Assembly (NCBI GenBank): GCA_032622095.1
Contig: CP136067.1
Location: 91,504,707 to 91,568,706, forward strand
DNA length: 64,000 bases
Reading direction: 5' to 3'
From: Siphonodentalium dalli
Taxonomy: Eukaryota; Mollusca; Scaphopoda; Gadilida; Siphonodentaliidae
Part shown: positions 1 to 12,375 of the stretch, piece after piece
Layout of the letters: each line of letters begins with the position of its first letter
Position numbering within the stretch: position 1 is the first letter of the stretch
The notes under the pieces: model-generated
Databases searched by the model: none
What the model saw: the letters and a program-made list of their open reading frames with translations, nothing else
What the model was told of the DNA's origin: nothing
Translations under genes and position numbers: made by a program

Positions 1-63
1 TTAACTAATAGCTTGCGGATCCGATAAGGTGTCGGAGACTGTGACATTGGTAACTCAAGAGCT

Positions 64-312
64 ACTGGCGCCTTTGTTGGTCGGATTAAGAAGCACACTG
101 GCTCTTTTGTTGGTCGGATTAAGAAGCACACTGGCGCCTTTGTTGGGCGGATTAAGAAGCACACTGGCTCTTTTGTTGGTCGGATTGAGAAGCACACTGG
201 CGCCTTTGTTGGTCGGATTAAGAAGCACACTGGCTCTTTTCTTGGTCGGATTAAGAAGCACACTGGCGCCTTTGTTGGTCGGATTAAGAAGCACACTGGC
301 TCTTTTGTTCGG
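64..312. repeat. 33-bp tandem repeat, alternating in pairs (66-bp higher order)
   Basis: About eight head-to-tail copies of a 33-bp unit with the core GGTCGGATTAAGAAGCACAC. Units alternate between GGCGCCTTTGTT and GGCTCTTTTGTT starts, which gives a 66-bp period. Because 33 is a multiple of three, both strands stay open; the plus frame repeats APLLVGLRSTL / ALLLVGLRSTL. There is no other sign of coding, so the long ORFs are most simply a by-product of the unit length. Confidence 0.9.
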
Positions 313-464
313 AATTCTAGAGGAGATCGCTGTACATTGTATGTATTTCATGCAAAATATCGATGGGTGTAATGTCGAATGTTACTCATTCACTTTTGTA
401 AGTACCACGGCGGCCAATTCAGCTGTCTCCTCAACAAGGAAAGTTGTTCGTAGATATTAAATGT

Positions 465-2578
465 CAGTTTGCATTGATTAGACTTCTTTGTTCATGGTTA
501 CTATATATCGTGTGTCAGTTCTTAAACTCTCGCATATGATTGTACTGGAACACACTTCAGGAAAGTTCGATAATTTCTATGTTGTGACACCTATTTTATG
601 GATGTCTCTAGAGAGAACACACGAGTTTTTATTAATTATGCACTGATTCCGCATATAAATTATCCCTGACACTTATCCACTAACTTGATATTTTGTTTCT
701 ACGTAAAGGGGTAATGTGGTGTAATAGATACATTGAAGCTATATCGGTCGATATCGTTGGTTTCTTACAGCCTCTATTGTTACTGATAACACATTTCAGA
801 GAGAGAGAGAAAGCAGTTGCCATGCACGTACATAAGTAACTAGTGTGTGTGTCAATATTTCGCTTTGAGCTGCTCTCTGGAAGCATACGATCGATGCAAG
901 GATGGTGGGCGAAATATGGGTTCCAAATCACTTTCCGCTGTTGAAATACATTTCAGCATAGTTTTACTTTGATAAATAGAGGGCCTTCGTTCACTACATT
1001 TACATGCTAGCAAATTTGGTAATTTTAAATTGTGTACTGAATCACAACAGTTTATTGCTGAATATACAGCACGAGTAACTATGTTTTGATTGTTCAAATA
1101 GTTTTATTTGCCATACAACCAATATTTGATGTAGAATATATAGTGTTTTGTCAAATTTCCCAACGTTCAGTCAAATATAATACTGAATTGGCCAATATAA
1201 CGAATATCTAGTCTTATGAGTGTTGGGTTGATATTTTCTAATAGTTCGAAAGATAAGCGGTACGTCTTCGAAAATGTGATCCCAAGAAATCGAATCTCAC
1301 ATATCTGGGTCACACACGCATCGATATATGGAACCCATGAGCTGACATTCTGCGTCAGAGGAGTATTTCAGGTTTGACTATTTGACTATCTTGACATATC
1401 AATGTATGGTATAACTATTTACCAACTTATTATTCATTTGGTTTTCCGTTCCATTTTGTTGACCATCTCTTAGTCCTTAGTTTGCTTAATTTGCCTTATT
1501 AGCCCAATATATGTCCCCAACAATGCACTAATTGCGACCAAAACATTTATAAATGAGTATTTCGATATAAGCCGCTCTAAACACCAACTTCACCGTTCAT
1601 ACTAAACAGCACGGGATACAATTTGAGTCATTGGCACTGTCACCACAGGATTAAAGTACAATTTAGTAGAATTGTTTAATTGCCAAGTTAACATCGAAGT
1701 TGTAACATGCTACAGTGTATATCCATATACATACAAGACATAACATGTATGCACATCGATAAATTCTTCCATCATATTATATGGTATTAATAATAAAGGC
1801 AAAAAATGCTAATATATTCAGAAATAGGTTTCCTTAAATGATATATAAGTCATATAATATTCATATAATATACAATATAATATCATACTTGCGCCATGGT
1901 AACCTTTTAAACGCTAATTTTAAGAAAATGGTCACTCTTATCAATATACTTATATTTGGCCGTGACAACAATCTGTAGAATTTATTTCTGTTAGGATTTT
2001 TCCAGTAATACTTCGGGATATAGATTGCTCGCATGTCGTTAAGTTATGTACACAAAATAACAAATTAGTATTCATCACAGACATTGGGGAAACATAACTG
2101 GCATTTCAAGTCTTTACATGTAGTTTTATTTCATCTGCGTTGCTCCACCGATAGTCTGTGATTTGCTATTCTAAATTTCAGTAAATAAGTAGCCAGATGA
2201 GGGGGCATATACTATGTAACAAGTATCGGCTCAATATGACAGAATCCTTTATGTTTCAATAAAGTATGGCACGGATTGATGTAGAAATATTTAGATTCCC
2301 GGAGAAGCAACTTGCGTGTTGTTCTATATTAATTTCGCTGTCATGCGGTTCATGTCTGCCATATTTACTTCGCAGAGCATTTCTTTAAAATAGAAATCCA
2401 TTTAATCGTGTTTTGTAGTAAGGCATCAATAACATTGAGATACCTCAGTAGAATGAATACATTCTTGGCTAATTCTGATCATTCGCGTGATCAGTTTTGA
2501 CTAATGTGATATTGCTCTGCAATTAATATCGATCATTACGGGCTATCTCCCCAATTCTGCATATATATCATGTGGACG
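465..2578. other. No recognisable gene
   Basis: AT-rich sequence with short GA and GT runs near 799-855 and AT-rich direct repeats near 1845-1885. Positions 1250-1330 share scattered words with 7580-7650 (CGAAAATGTG, CCCAAGAAATC), which suggests an old dispersed repeat. I see no exon. Confidence 0.5.
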
Positions 2579-3980
2579 TCATAGTTGTGATATACTTTTG
2601 CAGAATTTAAGATGAATGGCCTCCAAAATTTTAGTTTTCTCGATACACCAAACATCACCGCCATACAGCATAATCGGCATAATCACACAATCAAACAATT
2701 TAAACATAATGCATAGAGGCAACTGCAGCTTTCTTGTTCTATTCAAAGGGCCATACATGGCTCTCGTGGCTGTACTATTGGTCTGCTTAATCGATTGACA
2801 AAATCTACGGTCGTAAAATAATTTAATATCAAGGTATTTAAACTCTTTTAGAATTTGTATTGCATGGCCCCGATATGTGAATGCTGATAAGTTTTTCAAC
2901 AATTTGTTAGTAAAAACTAACATTTTCGTTTTCTTTGTATTAAATAGGAGATTCCATGCCTCGGAATAATCTGCGAACAAAGAAAATAATAGAGGTGACA
3001 TTGGCTCACCTGGAAATAAGCCTATTTGGCTGATAAAGAAGACTGATTGCGAATCATTGTTTTTCACACATAATTTGAACATAGAACATGCTTCGTATTA
3101 CCCTTAGAATCTTACTGTTTATATCTGCTTGCATAAGATTCAACCAAATAGCATCTCTGAAATGCTTGGCGGAAGACAATAAAGTACAATATATCATTCG
3201 TCCGCTCTGCAGCCATACCTCAATCAGAGCATGTAGAATATATATATTTATTACACTCCTATGCGCGATTTCCATTGAAAACGCTGTTAATTAAAATTGG
3301 TAATGTCACTAGTGAATTATGTCATTTCCCGTGACGTCATTGACGTTACGTCGCTTACTGATCTAGACTGAATTTTCTATGGTTGACCTTTATCCACATC
3401 GGGACTTTTAAGCATTCATTCTGTGTGTTTTAATCATATTTGGCGAACCAAATTGATGCAGAAGTGTAATAAATAGAGTAATCAATTAGTTCCGAGAATT
3501 ACGTTCAATAATTCACTCGAGGCGAGAGACGTTTGGGTAAGAAACTCGTGCACTAACGCGCACTTGTTTCTTACCGACGTCTCTCACCTCTCGTGAATTA
3601 TTTAACGTAATTCTCGGAACCAATTGATTACTCTCTATATTATCTATTGTTGAGTTATCCTTCCGAAAACCTGTTTGAATTTTATTTGTCAAGTCATTGT
3701 CTTCTGCAAATGACGATATTCGATTATTAATAACTGATGTAAAAAGCTTATCAAAACAACTTAGAAGTGTGATTCCTCTATATGAATCAGTAAAATTAGG
3801 GTCCCCTGATCCTTGAAGATGGGTTTTATCGTCTCAACAGCCCATTGTTTCGACAATGCCCACTACTCAAAATGAGATTTAAAAAGCGAACATATATGCT
3901 CATCAGTTCACCTAACGATTCTTTGATATATTCGATCGAAATTTCGTTCACATCGCATATGTTTGCTATTATGACATCAA
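2579..3980 (-). mobile_element. Degenerate LINE ORF2 reverse transcriptase (CR1/jockey-like), split
   Basis: Read on the minus strand from about 3980 downwards, three frames together give an ordered LINE reverse transcriptase. Around 3850-3760 are KQWAVETIKPIFK and TDSYRGITLLSCFDKLFTS; around 3660 is TGFRKDNST. After an interruption (about 3290-3645) the order resumes with ADINSKILRVI near 3120 and PMSPLLFSLFAD near 3000, then NTKKTKMLVF, EFKYLDIK, MLYGGDVW and IHLKFCKSI down to 2579. The catalytic FADD region is fused directly to YSEAW, so the stretch around the active site is deleted. Several frameshifts and an in-frame TGA are present. It is a dead element. Clade assignment rests on remembered motif order, not a search. 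Confidence 0.85.
3468..3645. mobile_element. Foldback (palindromic) element inside the LINE relic
   Basis: Two arms of about 85 bases are reverse complements with a few mismatches; the left runs from ATAGAGTAATCAATTAGTTC inward and the right ends with CCAATTGATTACTCTCTATA. The tip is near 3555. The LINE frame is continuous up to the right boundary (NSTIDNI on the minus strand) and then breaks, so this sequence was inserted into the LINE after it arrived. Nothing is encoded. Confidence 0.8.
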
Positions 3981-3984
3981 TCAC

Positions 3985-5260
3985 TTGACATGTTTGCATC
4001 TAACTACGTCATTACGTAAGTCAACGGTATCATTTCTACTAGAAGTCTACGGAAGTTAGCTGCATGTGTGTGATTAGTTGATAACTGAATATGGCGCGAT
4101 TTTACTTGCAGTACACACCCAGTTGATGCAATTCGTTCAACAATGATAACAGATTCAACATTGTTTACACACTATCATGTCACGGGTACACATAAATAGA
4201 AGGTATTGCAATTAAATGCATACAAATATAATCGCGTGTATGTCACTTTAAATTCCATGTCATGTATATTCAACTGTGTCAGATTTAATAGCAACCACCA
4301 AGTGTGCTTATTCCTAAGGCAGGTGAATAACGTCATTGTTTTCTATATCCGTCAGTGAATTTTTAGATCGCGGGTATGGATTTTGTAGAAACTATCACGT
4401 GACTTCCGGTTAGAAACAGTGTGGAGATTGCAAAAAAACTCGGAATTGGGAATGAAAAATCGCGATGAAAATGAAAGTAGCAAATTCACAACTTACGATG
4501 TGATTTAGGTCTATTAATTTCAATTAGACCAATTTCTTTGGTTAGCTTAATGAAAAAAAAAAGAGGTCATGACACGGTTTCTGAAGTCATTGTGTATTTC
4601 TGGACCAGAATCCAGACACGATTGCATAATCCACGACACGTTGTGTCAAGTTGTCATGTCGTCTCCGTATTAACCACTGCATAATGTTACACAAATTATT
4701 CGTAGTGCTATTTCGGCGATAAAAGGTAAATTTGAGGCACAGCGTGTGTGTTTGCTCCACTACGTGTCACGTACGATTCATATTATACTTTAATTATAAT
4801 CCTTTAAAAGTTTATTTAAATAAACTCCCAGTTCAGCATAACACGTTCTAACATCGATACCGTCGCCATTTTACGTAGTGCACTGTTAAACACCGCGCGC
4901 GATAAATTCATTTGGCAAGTGTTACGAAGTTTGGCATTGAAAGAATCTATAAGCCTCGTTTTGGCATTCAGGGTAAAGGTCGAGCACTTGGTCTTTATGG
5001 GAGAATTGGACTGTCCTCTACAGGGTCGTGCGCTTCACTTACGAAAATGCACGTAAATAATTATAACAGATTGCTTCATATCTGTTAAAGGACTAAAAGG
5101 GCACCTGATGATCTGAAGCCTTAATTTTATTCATGGGAAAATCATTCTAATTATACACATAATTTCCGAACCGGACGTAGTAAATATTGTCCACATAATT
5201 GATTTCTTCTGCATTATAAAGTTCCTGCGGTAAGTCAAATACGCGTTTCATAGGTATGCA
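3985..5260. other. No recognisable gene
   Basis: AT-rich with an A9 run near 4553 and several CACGTGAC words. There is no exon, RNA gene or clear repeat that I can support. Confidence 0.4.
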
Positions 5261-5264
5261 TTAA

Positions 5265-7122
5265 GGGTATCCTAAACGTGACAGAGTTGAAATTTCTTCC
5301 AATATGGCCGACAATTTATAAAAACAATGAGCTCAAATTCACTATAAGGTTTGCAAAATGGCCACAATGAACCAATACAATATAATAATAATAAAACATA
5401 GATAATTTTGAAATGTAAAATGTGTCTCATCTTACAGGAATCTATATACAAAAAATTATGAAACAATTGTTGTTTTCAATTTTACACTTTCTTACAGTAC
5501 TCATATCTGTAAAATTACTACATGTTTTTACTATAATAGTTTAACGATAGATGCTTTGATATTCCAATATATTGAGAGGGACCTTGCTTTTTCATTATAA
5601 TGTTTCTTGTGTCAGAAATTCACCGTGTAAAAGGTGGTCGTATCCGCTCGATATTCAAAATCCACAACAACACTCGAAAAATAGGGAACTTCAATTTGTA
5701 GTTCACATATACTAAATCTGAGAATATATAGTCACCACTAATTGCCATATTTAAGTACTTTATGACCAAAACTAACCTTAGAACATCGCTAATTTAAATG
5801 ACAATTTCCTAGAAAAAAAGATATTTGAAGGCAAACTTTGACAAAATGGATAGTAAACATCACGTGACTAAAACACGGAATACCCTCCGAACGAATTTCT
5901 CACAAGTATGAAATAATTCACTCTTTAAATAATTTTTGTTTTTAAACATTGCAAAACACCTAAATATGCATTAGATTTACAACTTGGAACACGGTATTCA
6001 TATATAAACAGAATTTAGTCAATAATTTGTATATCTATCAAGTATTATTTTGTTAGAGGGCACGGATTTTCGGTCTTTCCCAAATCTATTTTTAGTGATG
6101 CACGCATTTCCCTCATTGCAGAACTTTGCAGATGCAAATTATTCTTATTAAAAGCAATCAAAACAAGGTTACACGCATCATACACAGCGAAAATAATCCA
6201 CAACATCTGTAATTCATGCAGGTATAGATAACTGCGCAATCGCTCATCCAAGTTCATTTTTAGGGCTGTTGTATTGTTTGATCAACTTTCTCAGAAAAAC
6301 AAAAACATGTCGAAATCTCGTTTTGGTTTCGGTTTGATGGATGACTAAATGAGTTCAAAATATTTTTAAAAACAATATTCGGGCTAATTAAACTATAATC
6401 TTTTCAAATTACACTATATGCTAGCTTCTTAGTATTGTTTTTCAACCGTCTGAGGTAATTTATGTTAGAAAATCTCGGAAGTATGAATGTATGCCAGGCC
6501 ATTTGTGTCAAAATGCATCAGTATCACAAGATATGATGCATCTGATATCGTAGGGCATGTTGGAAATATAGCTTACAGTGTCATGTTTTGCTTAATTGTG
6601 TTATACTGTATCAATTGTGCCTGACGTATTGTTAAAATAGTGGCAACATAGACAGCCTTATACATCCTAATGATTCAGCTCACATCACTGCCAACTTGGC
6701 TTCCCATACCAAAAAATAGTCCCAAAAAGCAAAAGGCCACATATTTGTGTTTAAATGATGGAGGGTGCCTTCACCTCAATTGATTTGTAGCTAAAACAGT
6801 GAGTTAGTTTATAAAATGATGGTCCCTCTCCTCATCCTGGAATCCTAATCTATAAGATGCCACAATAATTATAACTATTTTCTTTATTAGTTTTGACTTC
6901 TGGTGATTGGCATAATTTCGCTCACTTTCCAGTTAATTTTCTCAATCAAATATATCTTTTAAAAATATAGTTGTGATGTCAAAAAATTGTTCAATCACAT
7001 TCCTATATCTTTGTGAAATTTCATGTCGATTGGAAATATAGTATTGTAATGCATGGCTGGCATTTATCTGAGAGAGCGGTATAAAAACTCATTCGGCCAT
7101 CTTTGTCACGTTTAGGATATCC
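5265..7122. mobile_element. 1.86-kb non-autonomous DNA element with TTAA target duplication
   Basis: The left end is TTAA (5261-5264) followed by GGGTATCCTAAACGTGACA. The right end, reverse-complemented, is TTAA (7123-7126) followed by GGATATCCTAAACGTGACA, so there are near-identical terminal inverted repeats flanked by TTAA on both sides. A TTAA target is the signature of piggyBac-type (and some Kolobok-type) transposons. Both inner ends also carry ATGGCCGA-like sequence. No ORF resembles a transposase; the longest is about 70 codons. Superfamily is inferred from the target site only. Confidence 0.8.
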
Positions 7123-7129
7123 TTAAGAA

Positions 7130-7935
7130 AATTGATCGAATCTGGCCGATTGATAAGAATTGCACTAAAATTGACAGTGTATGTGACATGTTTGTATTGT
7201 CCCGCACATCAGTGTCGTTTTAACAACGACACCGCTGAAATCACGCAAATAATAAAACCTGTTTGTGATAGTGTGTGAAGCCTAGCCTTAAGAAATACCT
7301 CATGAAACATATAACTAACGAACTCAACACACAGAGCGTTTATATGTAACTCACCCTTGCTTGCGCTAAATGAACTGTTTACTCTTATGGATGAGACAAC
7401 ACCAATAAAATCGGAAAATGTATAACGTATATATAACTGTGTGTACCTTTAATTAAAGTGCGATATATATGGTAAACTCGGAAGGACGTGGGACTTTCTT
7501 GCTTATGTTATTTCGTACAGCAGGGTGCTCTGCCTATCATTAGCTTGTCAACTTTCGGTGGGCAAGACACGATACCTCTTGTCGCCCCATTTGATCACAT
7601 ATGTGGGCCACACAAAGGTACGACTTCGAAATGTGAACCCAAGAAATCATAATTTGACCTGCATGATTCAAGCAACGTCGATTGGTGGTATACAGTTGGA
7701 AATTCTAAGATAGACATCACTTTAGATTAATAAAGCATTCGTAGAAAATGCCACTCAACTAGACACCTGTACCCTATGTCTGACGACCAGGTCACGATCG
7801 CTTTGTGTGCCGATCGTAGAAGTACTCAAATGTCGTTGACGACTTTCACATATTTACCCACACCCGTACCCTTACCAGACGTACTTGCGTCGTAAACTCG
7901 CGAAAAATCTCGTTCTGCTACATAGTTTTTATTCC
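7130..7935. other. No recognisable gene
   Basis: AT-rich. A short hairpin (GTGTCGTTTTAACAACGACAC) lies at 7211-7231. No coding evidence. Confidence 0.4.
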
Positions 7936-8175
7936 AAAATCAGCCCACATTTAAAATTTCTCTCGGCGCGCAGCAGCCATCGTCTTCGGATTTCACCACG
8001 ACATTGTGTTCATTCCAAACGTAAATCACCCCACATTTAATGTATCTGGTGCACATCAGCCATCGGCTTCGGAATTCACCACGACATAGTGTTCATTCCA
8101 AATGTAAATCAGCCCACATATAATATGTCTCTGCGTGCAAAGCAGCCATCGGCTTTGGAATTCACCACGACAAAG
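7936..8175. repeat. Tandem repeat, three units of about 83-86 bp
   Basis: Three diverged copies share CAGCCCACAT, CAGCCATCGGCTTCGGAATT, CACCACGACA and GTTCATTCCAAA in the same order. The shared TTCACC starts at 7992, 8075 and 8161. Confidence 0.8.
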
Positions 8176-8207
8176 GTTGAGATAGAGAAGTTTATAGACA
8201 CCAGGGG

Positions 8208-8738
8208 GGCGATTCCATGCATTACGATCGGCTACAATGAGTAACTAAATTACAATGAGCAACGAATGGAATGATCGAGCGTAAATTCAGCGTGAATACT
8301 CCGAGTATGATGGCTACACCTACGGCCGAGGTAGTGTAATTTCGAGAGTATTGTAATGTGATGTCACTTTCCGCGCGAAGATCGGCTGTCAACTGAGAAA
8401 GCACATGGAAAATAGTAATGGAATAAATGAATTTAATTTTTTTAAATTTGTCATAAATATGTTATATATAATTCAGAATTATATAATTCAATTGAATGAC
8501 AGTTAAACATATTTATCAAAAGTTTTAGATATATTGATATCAGATAATTATGCTCATTTACTTAAGTCTTCGTCCGTTCGACACGCCCAGTGTGAGTTTT
8601 GTCAAATTTCCTGAATCATGTTTTGTTTGCAGTTGTAACTATATTATTTTTAGAATACTCCGGTCACTAAAAATTATTCCTTTCACTTCTACCCAGAGTA
8701 ATTTAATCGTTGTAGCCGAGCGTACTGAATGGAATCGC
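8208..8738. mobile_element. Probable TIR element (MITE-like), about 530 bp
   Basis: The left end GGCGATTCCATGCATTACGA and the reverse complement of the right end, GGCGATTCCATTCAGTACGC, continue into matching CGGCTACAA, giving inverted repeats of about 30 bp. Flanks (CACCAGGG and CACAGAGG) are only vaguely alike, so target duplication is not settled. The interior is AT-rich and shows no transposase. Confidence 0.6.
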
Positions 8739-9149
8739 CACAGAGGACAGCGATTTCGAGGCGGGGTCGAAACGTTTGGCCTACATTCGGATCATTGGTA
8801 TTAAAGGTACTCATTCCCATTCGATGGTCACCATATAATCAGATTCCAACAACATTTCTGGAAAATGCCGCTTCAGTTATCAGAATCGATTAATTGCCCA
8901 AATTAATGCAAACCGCTGTCAACTATAGTATAAAATTGCCCGAAACGTGTTATTTTTCAACAGAGTTGGCCTTATTATCAACAGAAAGCCACTTGATTCT
9001 AGAGTTATCCATCTTCATCCGCAATTTGGTTCGAGATCGTCGGCTCGTCGACTGTTTACTGAGCAACTAATAATTATAACAATGTGACCGGCGCAACCAC
9101 CGACCATCGGCGAGTAACTTGCAACTCCAGCAGATAGCGATATGGGGAT

Positions 9150-9256
9150 ACAAAGTCAGCCATGACTTCACCGGGAATTGAACCCATATCGCCAGCGCTG
9201 GTGAGCGAGTCGGTCTGGAGCAGAGCCCCTTACCGATTGAGCAACCGAGGCTCCCA
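9150..9256 (-). repeat. tRNA-derived SINE head
   Basis: On the minus strand a tRNA-like A box (TTGCTCAATCGGTAAGG) is followed about 60 bases later by a perfect-looking B box (GGGTTCAATTCCC). The spacing is too long and the cloverleaf does not close, so this is not a functional tRNA. The layout fits a tRNA-derived SINE whose body continues toward 9100. Confidence 0.6.
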
Positions 9257-9562
9257 AAGCATGTTGTAACTCAGCTGCTAACGTTATAAACCCACAAAAT
9301 TACATAATAATAATTATCCATGGTAAACGACGTTTGGTGGGGATATAAATATTGGTTCCTGTCATGCGTTCGTCCGCTTTCTCAATGATGTACGCGTGAG
9401 GCGAGGAAGTAAAATTGGAAGTACCAGGTATCGTGGTAAATGTGAGATACACCTTACAAATTATCATGTTGAAACACTGCAAACAAGTAAATGAGCGACA
9501 ACGTATGGCTGTTTCTCGAATGTACGGCATTATCCAATCTGCATCCCACATGTATTTTTTCT

Positions 9563-9598
9563 ACATATATATATATATATATATATATTTATTTTGTT

Positions 9599-9629
<31 letters not shown>

Positions 9630-9640
9630 TTTTTTTATTG
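9563..9640. repeat. Compound microsatellite (AT)n then (TTTA)n
   Basis: A run of alternating TA of about 26 bases is followed by about seven TTTA units and a T-rich tail. Confidence 0.9.
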
Positions 9641-9799
9641 AGAAAAAAAATAACAGGCGATTGATGAAGAGACACAACACAAACGCATCCATATTCTCGA
9701 TCCGTGGTTGGGAAGACCGAAACTCTTTCTTGCTCCGGCCTGTTTTTTTTTACATGTGGCATGTGTGCATAGTGCATAGTGCATACAGTTGTTAAAGGT

Positions 9800-10550
9800 T
9801 TTAAAAGAGGCTATGAATAGGGGATCGGTGTTCTAAATAGTTAGGAACTGCCCCATGCAGAAACTCCGCAACCAGGCGTTTAGCAGAGAAACACGGATGC
9901 CAAATTTCGGTGTTTAGTTCTGGACTTCAACGACCACCCAGTCGCCCTCACTTTGAATGCATGAAGGTAAATAAAAACACCAATGACAAAGAAAGGGAAA
10001 CATAACAAGAAACATAGTAATCACTCTAACAATTGATAGTGAAGATTGTTTTAATCCGAACCCTAAGAAACAACGCACGATGTTTTAAGGCAGTCCAAGA
10101 TACGAATTTGTGTAAATAAAATTATAGCAAGCAAATTCAAAGAAGACATTCCCAAACGTTGAGTGAAAATGTTACTGCATACGAAAATAAATACGGGTGA
10201 ATAAAGGAAAACGATAACAAATTAGAACAGTTGGAAAAACGTGAAAATAAAATGGCAAAAGAACTATAATTTTTTTTTTTTAATTTACAATGTTTTGGAA
10301 CAGCAATGACGAAATGACAAGCACAATATCAGTCACAAAGTAGTCAGCAACAAAGGAAAACCGAGAGCAATCAAAGTTAAATTCTTGAATCGGTTTACAA
10401 AGTATGAAGCGATTGAGACCAGGAGCAGACTGCAAACACTCGGGCATGTATTTTGTAGAAGATGCCACAACGCCGAACCACGAATTACTGACCAAGATAC
10501 TCAAAGCGACACATGCACCAAAGCTCTTGGCTTACAAAATGGCAAACTTT
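9800..10550. other. No recognisable gene
   Basis: A-rich sequence with a T12 run at about 10270. There is no supported exon; the open frames here are short and unlike proteins. Confidence 0.4.
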
Positions 10551-10557
10551 ACCTAAC

Positions 10558-10758
10558 GGGTGCTGTGCCCTAAATCCTGCCATTTATGGAACCATCTGTT
10601 TTTTTAAATTATAACTAACATATTCTTTGCATCGTTCATAGAGCACATGGGTGTATTTTGCACAAATCCATGGCTCAAATTTATTCATTTGTTGCATATA
10701 TAATGTTGAGTATAAAAAGATATGGTTCCATAAATTGCCGATTTAGGGTACAGTCCCC
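10558..10758. mobile_element. MITE, about 200 bp, with two-member family in the window
   Basis: Left end GGGTGCTGTGCCCTAAATCC and reverse-complemented right end GGGGACTGTACCCTAAATCG are followed on both sides by ATTTATGGAACCAT. The interior (GAGCACATGGGTGTATTTTG, GTTGAGTATAAAA) is also found in the diverged copy at 60348-60673, which keeps the same inner order. Confidence 0.75.
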
Positions 10759-10769
10759 TTTTAAATGAA

Positions 10770-12370
10770 GCTATCATTTGGAAAAATTATTAACTACTAT
10801 AAGCTGTATTGTAGAGCTTGAAATCAATCATATAAGTGACAAGTAATCCACCTTATACCGGTATTCCATCATATGGAAATGTACTGGATTTTATTAGGGA
10901 TTTGGGAAGGGACTCGGCAGGATGTGAAAGGGATGTCACGAAATGCATTCAAATGATTAATATACTGAAAACCCCATAGTTTATGCTCGAAGAACGCACC
11001 CACCCATAACAGTGACCCTGAACGCCACACGCAATAAATCAACTACCCGGTACCCAGCGACATGTTAACGATTCGTTTTCAATCCACCAATCATTTTTGG
11101 TTTATCGAAGAAGAATGCCCGGGAACATTAATATATGTATGTTGGTTAGCTTAACCACATCACGAAATATTTCAGTCACACACCGAGCTGCAAACAAAGC
11201 GAGCGTGGTGTATTTTCCCCGATTGTTGTGGAACCAACGAACCGATGGTACATTATAGTTACAATATGGTTAGCATTTTATCAGTAGTTTATGGTTAATG
11301 TTTATTGTAAATAATTAAAGCTACAGATTTTGTAAGGAACTTAAATTCAACAATAAAACAAATGATACATAACACTATAGCTGCTTTGATGAGGGGACAT
11401 TTAAGGCTCGTCTGATGACTAATATTGAATTTGATTTTGCTTTCTTTCAACCATTGCTTAATAAATTGATAAATAAATTCCATGTATATAGGCCATTTGA
11501 CACTATTTGGACATATCATTGGATTTCAACATGTTGGATGCAACACCACATTAGACGTTTGTGTAACCACGGTTTTTACTCTGATGTATCAACATCAATA
11601 AGCCCAAACTGACAAACAATCTGGCTTGCAACTCACTAATTCCAGGACAGTGGCGATTCAACCCACAAGGGGTTGTCTGCAGCTCACAAGTAGGCCATAG
11701 CACAAAGGTATACAATCTTATTTGATCTTACCCTTGTTACAGTAATGCCCTAAATAATCAACTCCTTAACCACAGCAGAATTATGGTAACTTTTCAGGAT
11801 TTAGTCGGAAATATGGCTTGTTGCCATTCATCGGAGAGCTTTTATATGCGGGGATACGCCCGTAACAGATTTGGAGCTCTCTACCTCAGGCGTCATCAGC
11901 AGCATTTGGGCGATCTTTATTATGCTTATGAACCACCATTGTAAAATGGATATCCACATGAAACAGGTTTGGTCCATTTTACAGTGTTATATGGTCCTTA
12001 GGGTGAAAATGCGTTTTTGCCAACTTTGGATTTCTGTATCGCAATTATGTTAAATAGAGCAGGTTTTAATAATCTCGATTTTTTCTCACGAAAAAATAAC
12101 CATATAACAGGTTTTGTCGATATATTTCCTTGGCCACATATCGCCTTTCGAAAGAGGGTTTTAGACGGGCGTTTCCTTGTTTGGATACATAAATATTAAT
12201 GAGTTTTCACAAAATTGTGATCCTCCCTTCATCGGTACCAGTATCGTGAGGTATACATGTAGGTGAACGAAATGAGGCGGAGTCTGGATATTTAGCAGGT
12301 TGGTCTTTATGTATCATACAGAGTCCGCATAAAACGATTAACCAATGTGCCGACCTATGTTGATGCCAGT
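10770..12370. other. No confirmed gene; one long, twice-interrupted reading frame
   Basis: From about 11860 to 12199 (plus) a frame runs with only two stops and contains GDLYYAYEPPL, NGYPHETGLVHFTV, LPTLDFCIAIML and GFVDIFPWPH. This reads like decayed protein, but I do not recognise the family and no splice sites support it. The rest shows nothing. Confidence 0.3.
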
Positions 12371-12375
12371 AATAG

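Noticed and set aside
29-460. 143-codon ORF over the 33-bp repeat as a repeat-protein gene
   Set aside because: The repeat length is a multiple of three, so every frame without a stop in one unit stays open. The opposite strand is equally open, and there is no splice or start context.
2616-2798. Plus-strand ORF
   Set aside because: It is the antisense of the LINE reverse transcriptase relic, which has recognisable motifs on the minus strand.
9150-9256. True tRNA gene
   Set aside because: A and B boxes are present, but spacing is too long and no acceptor stem closes; SINE head is the better reading.
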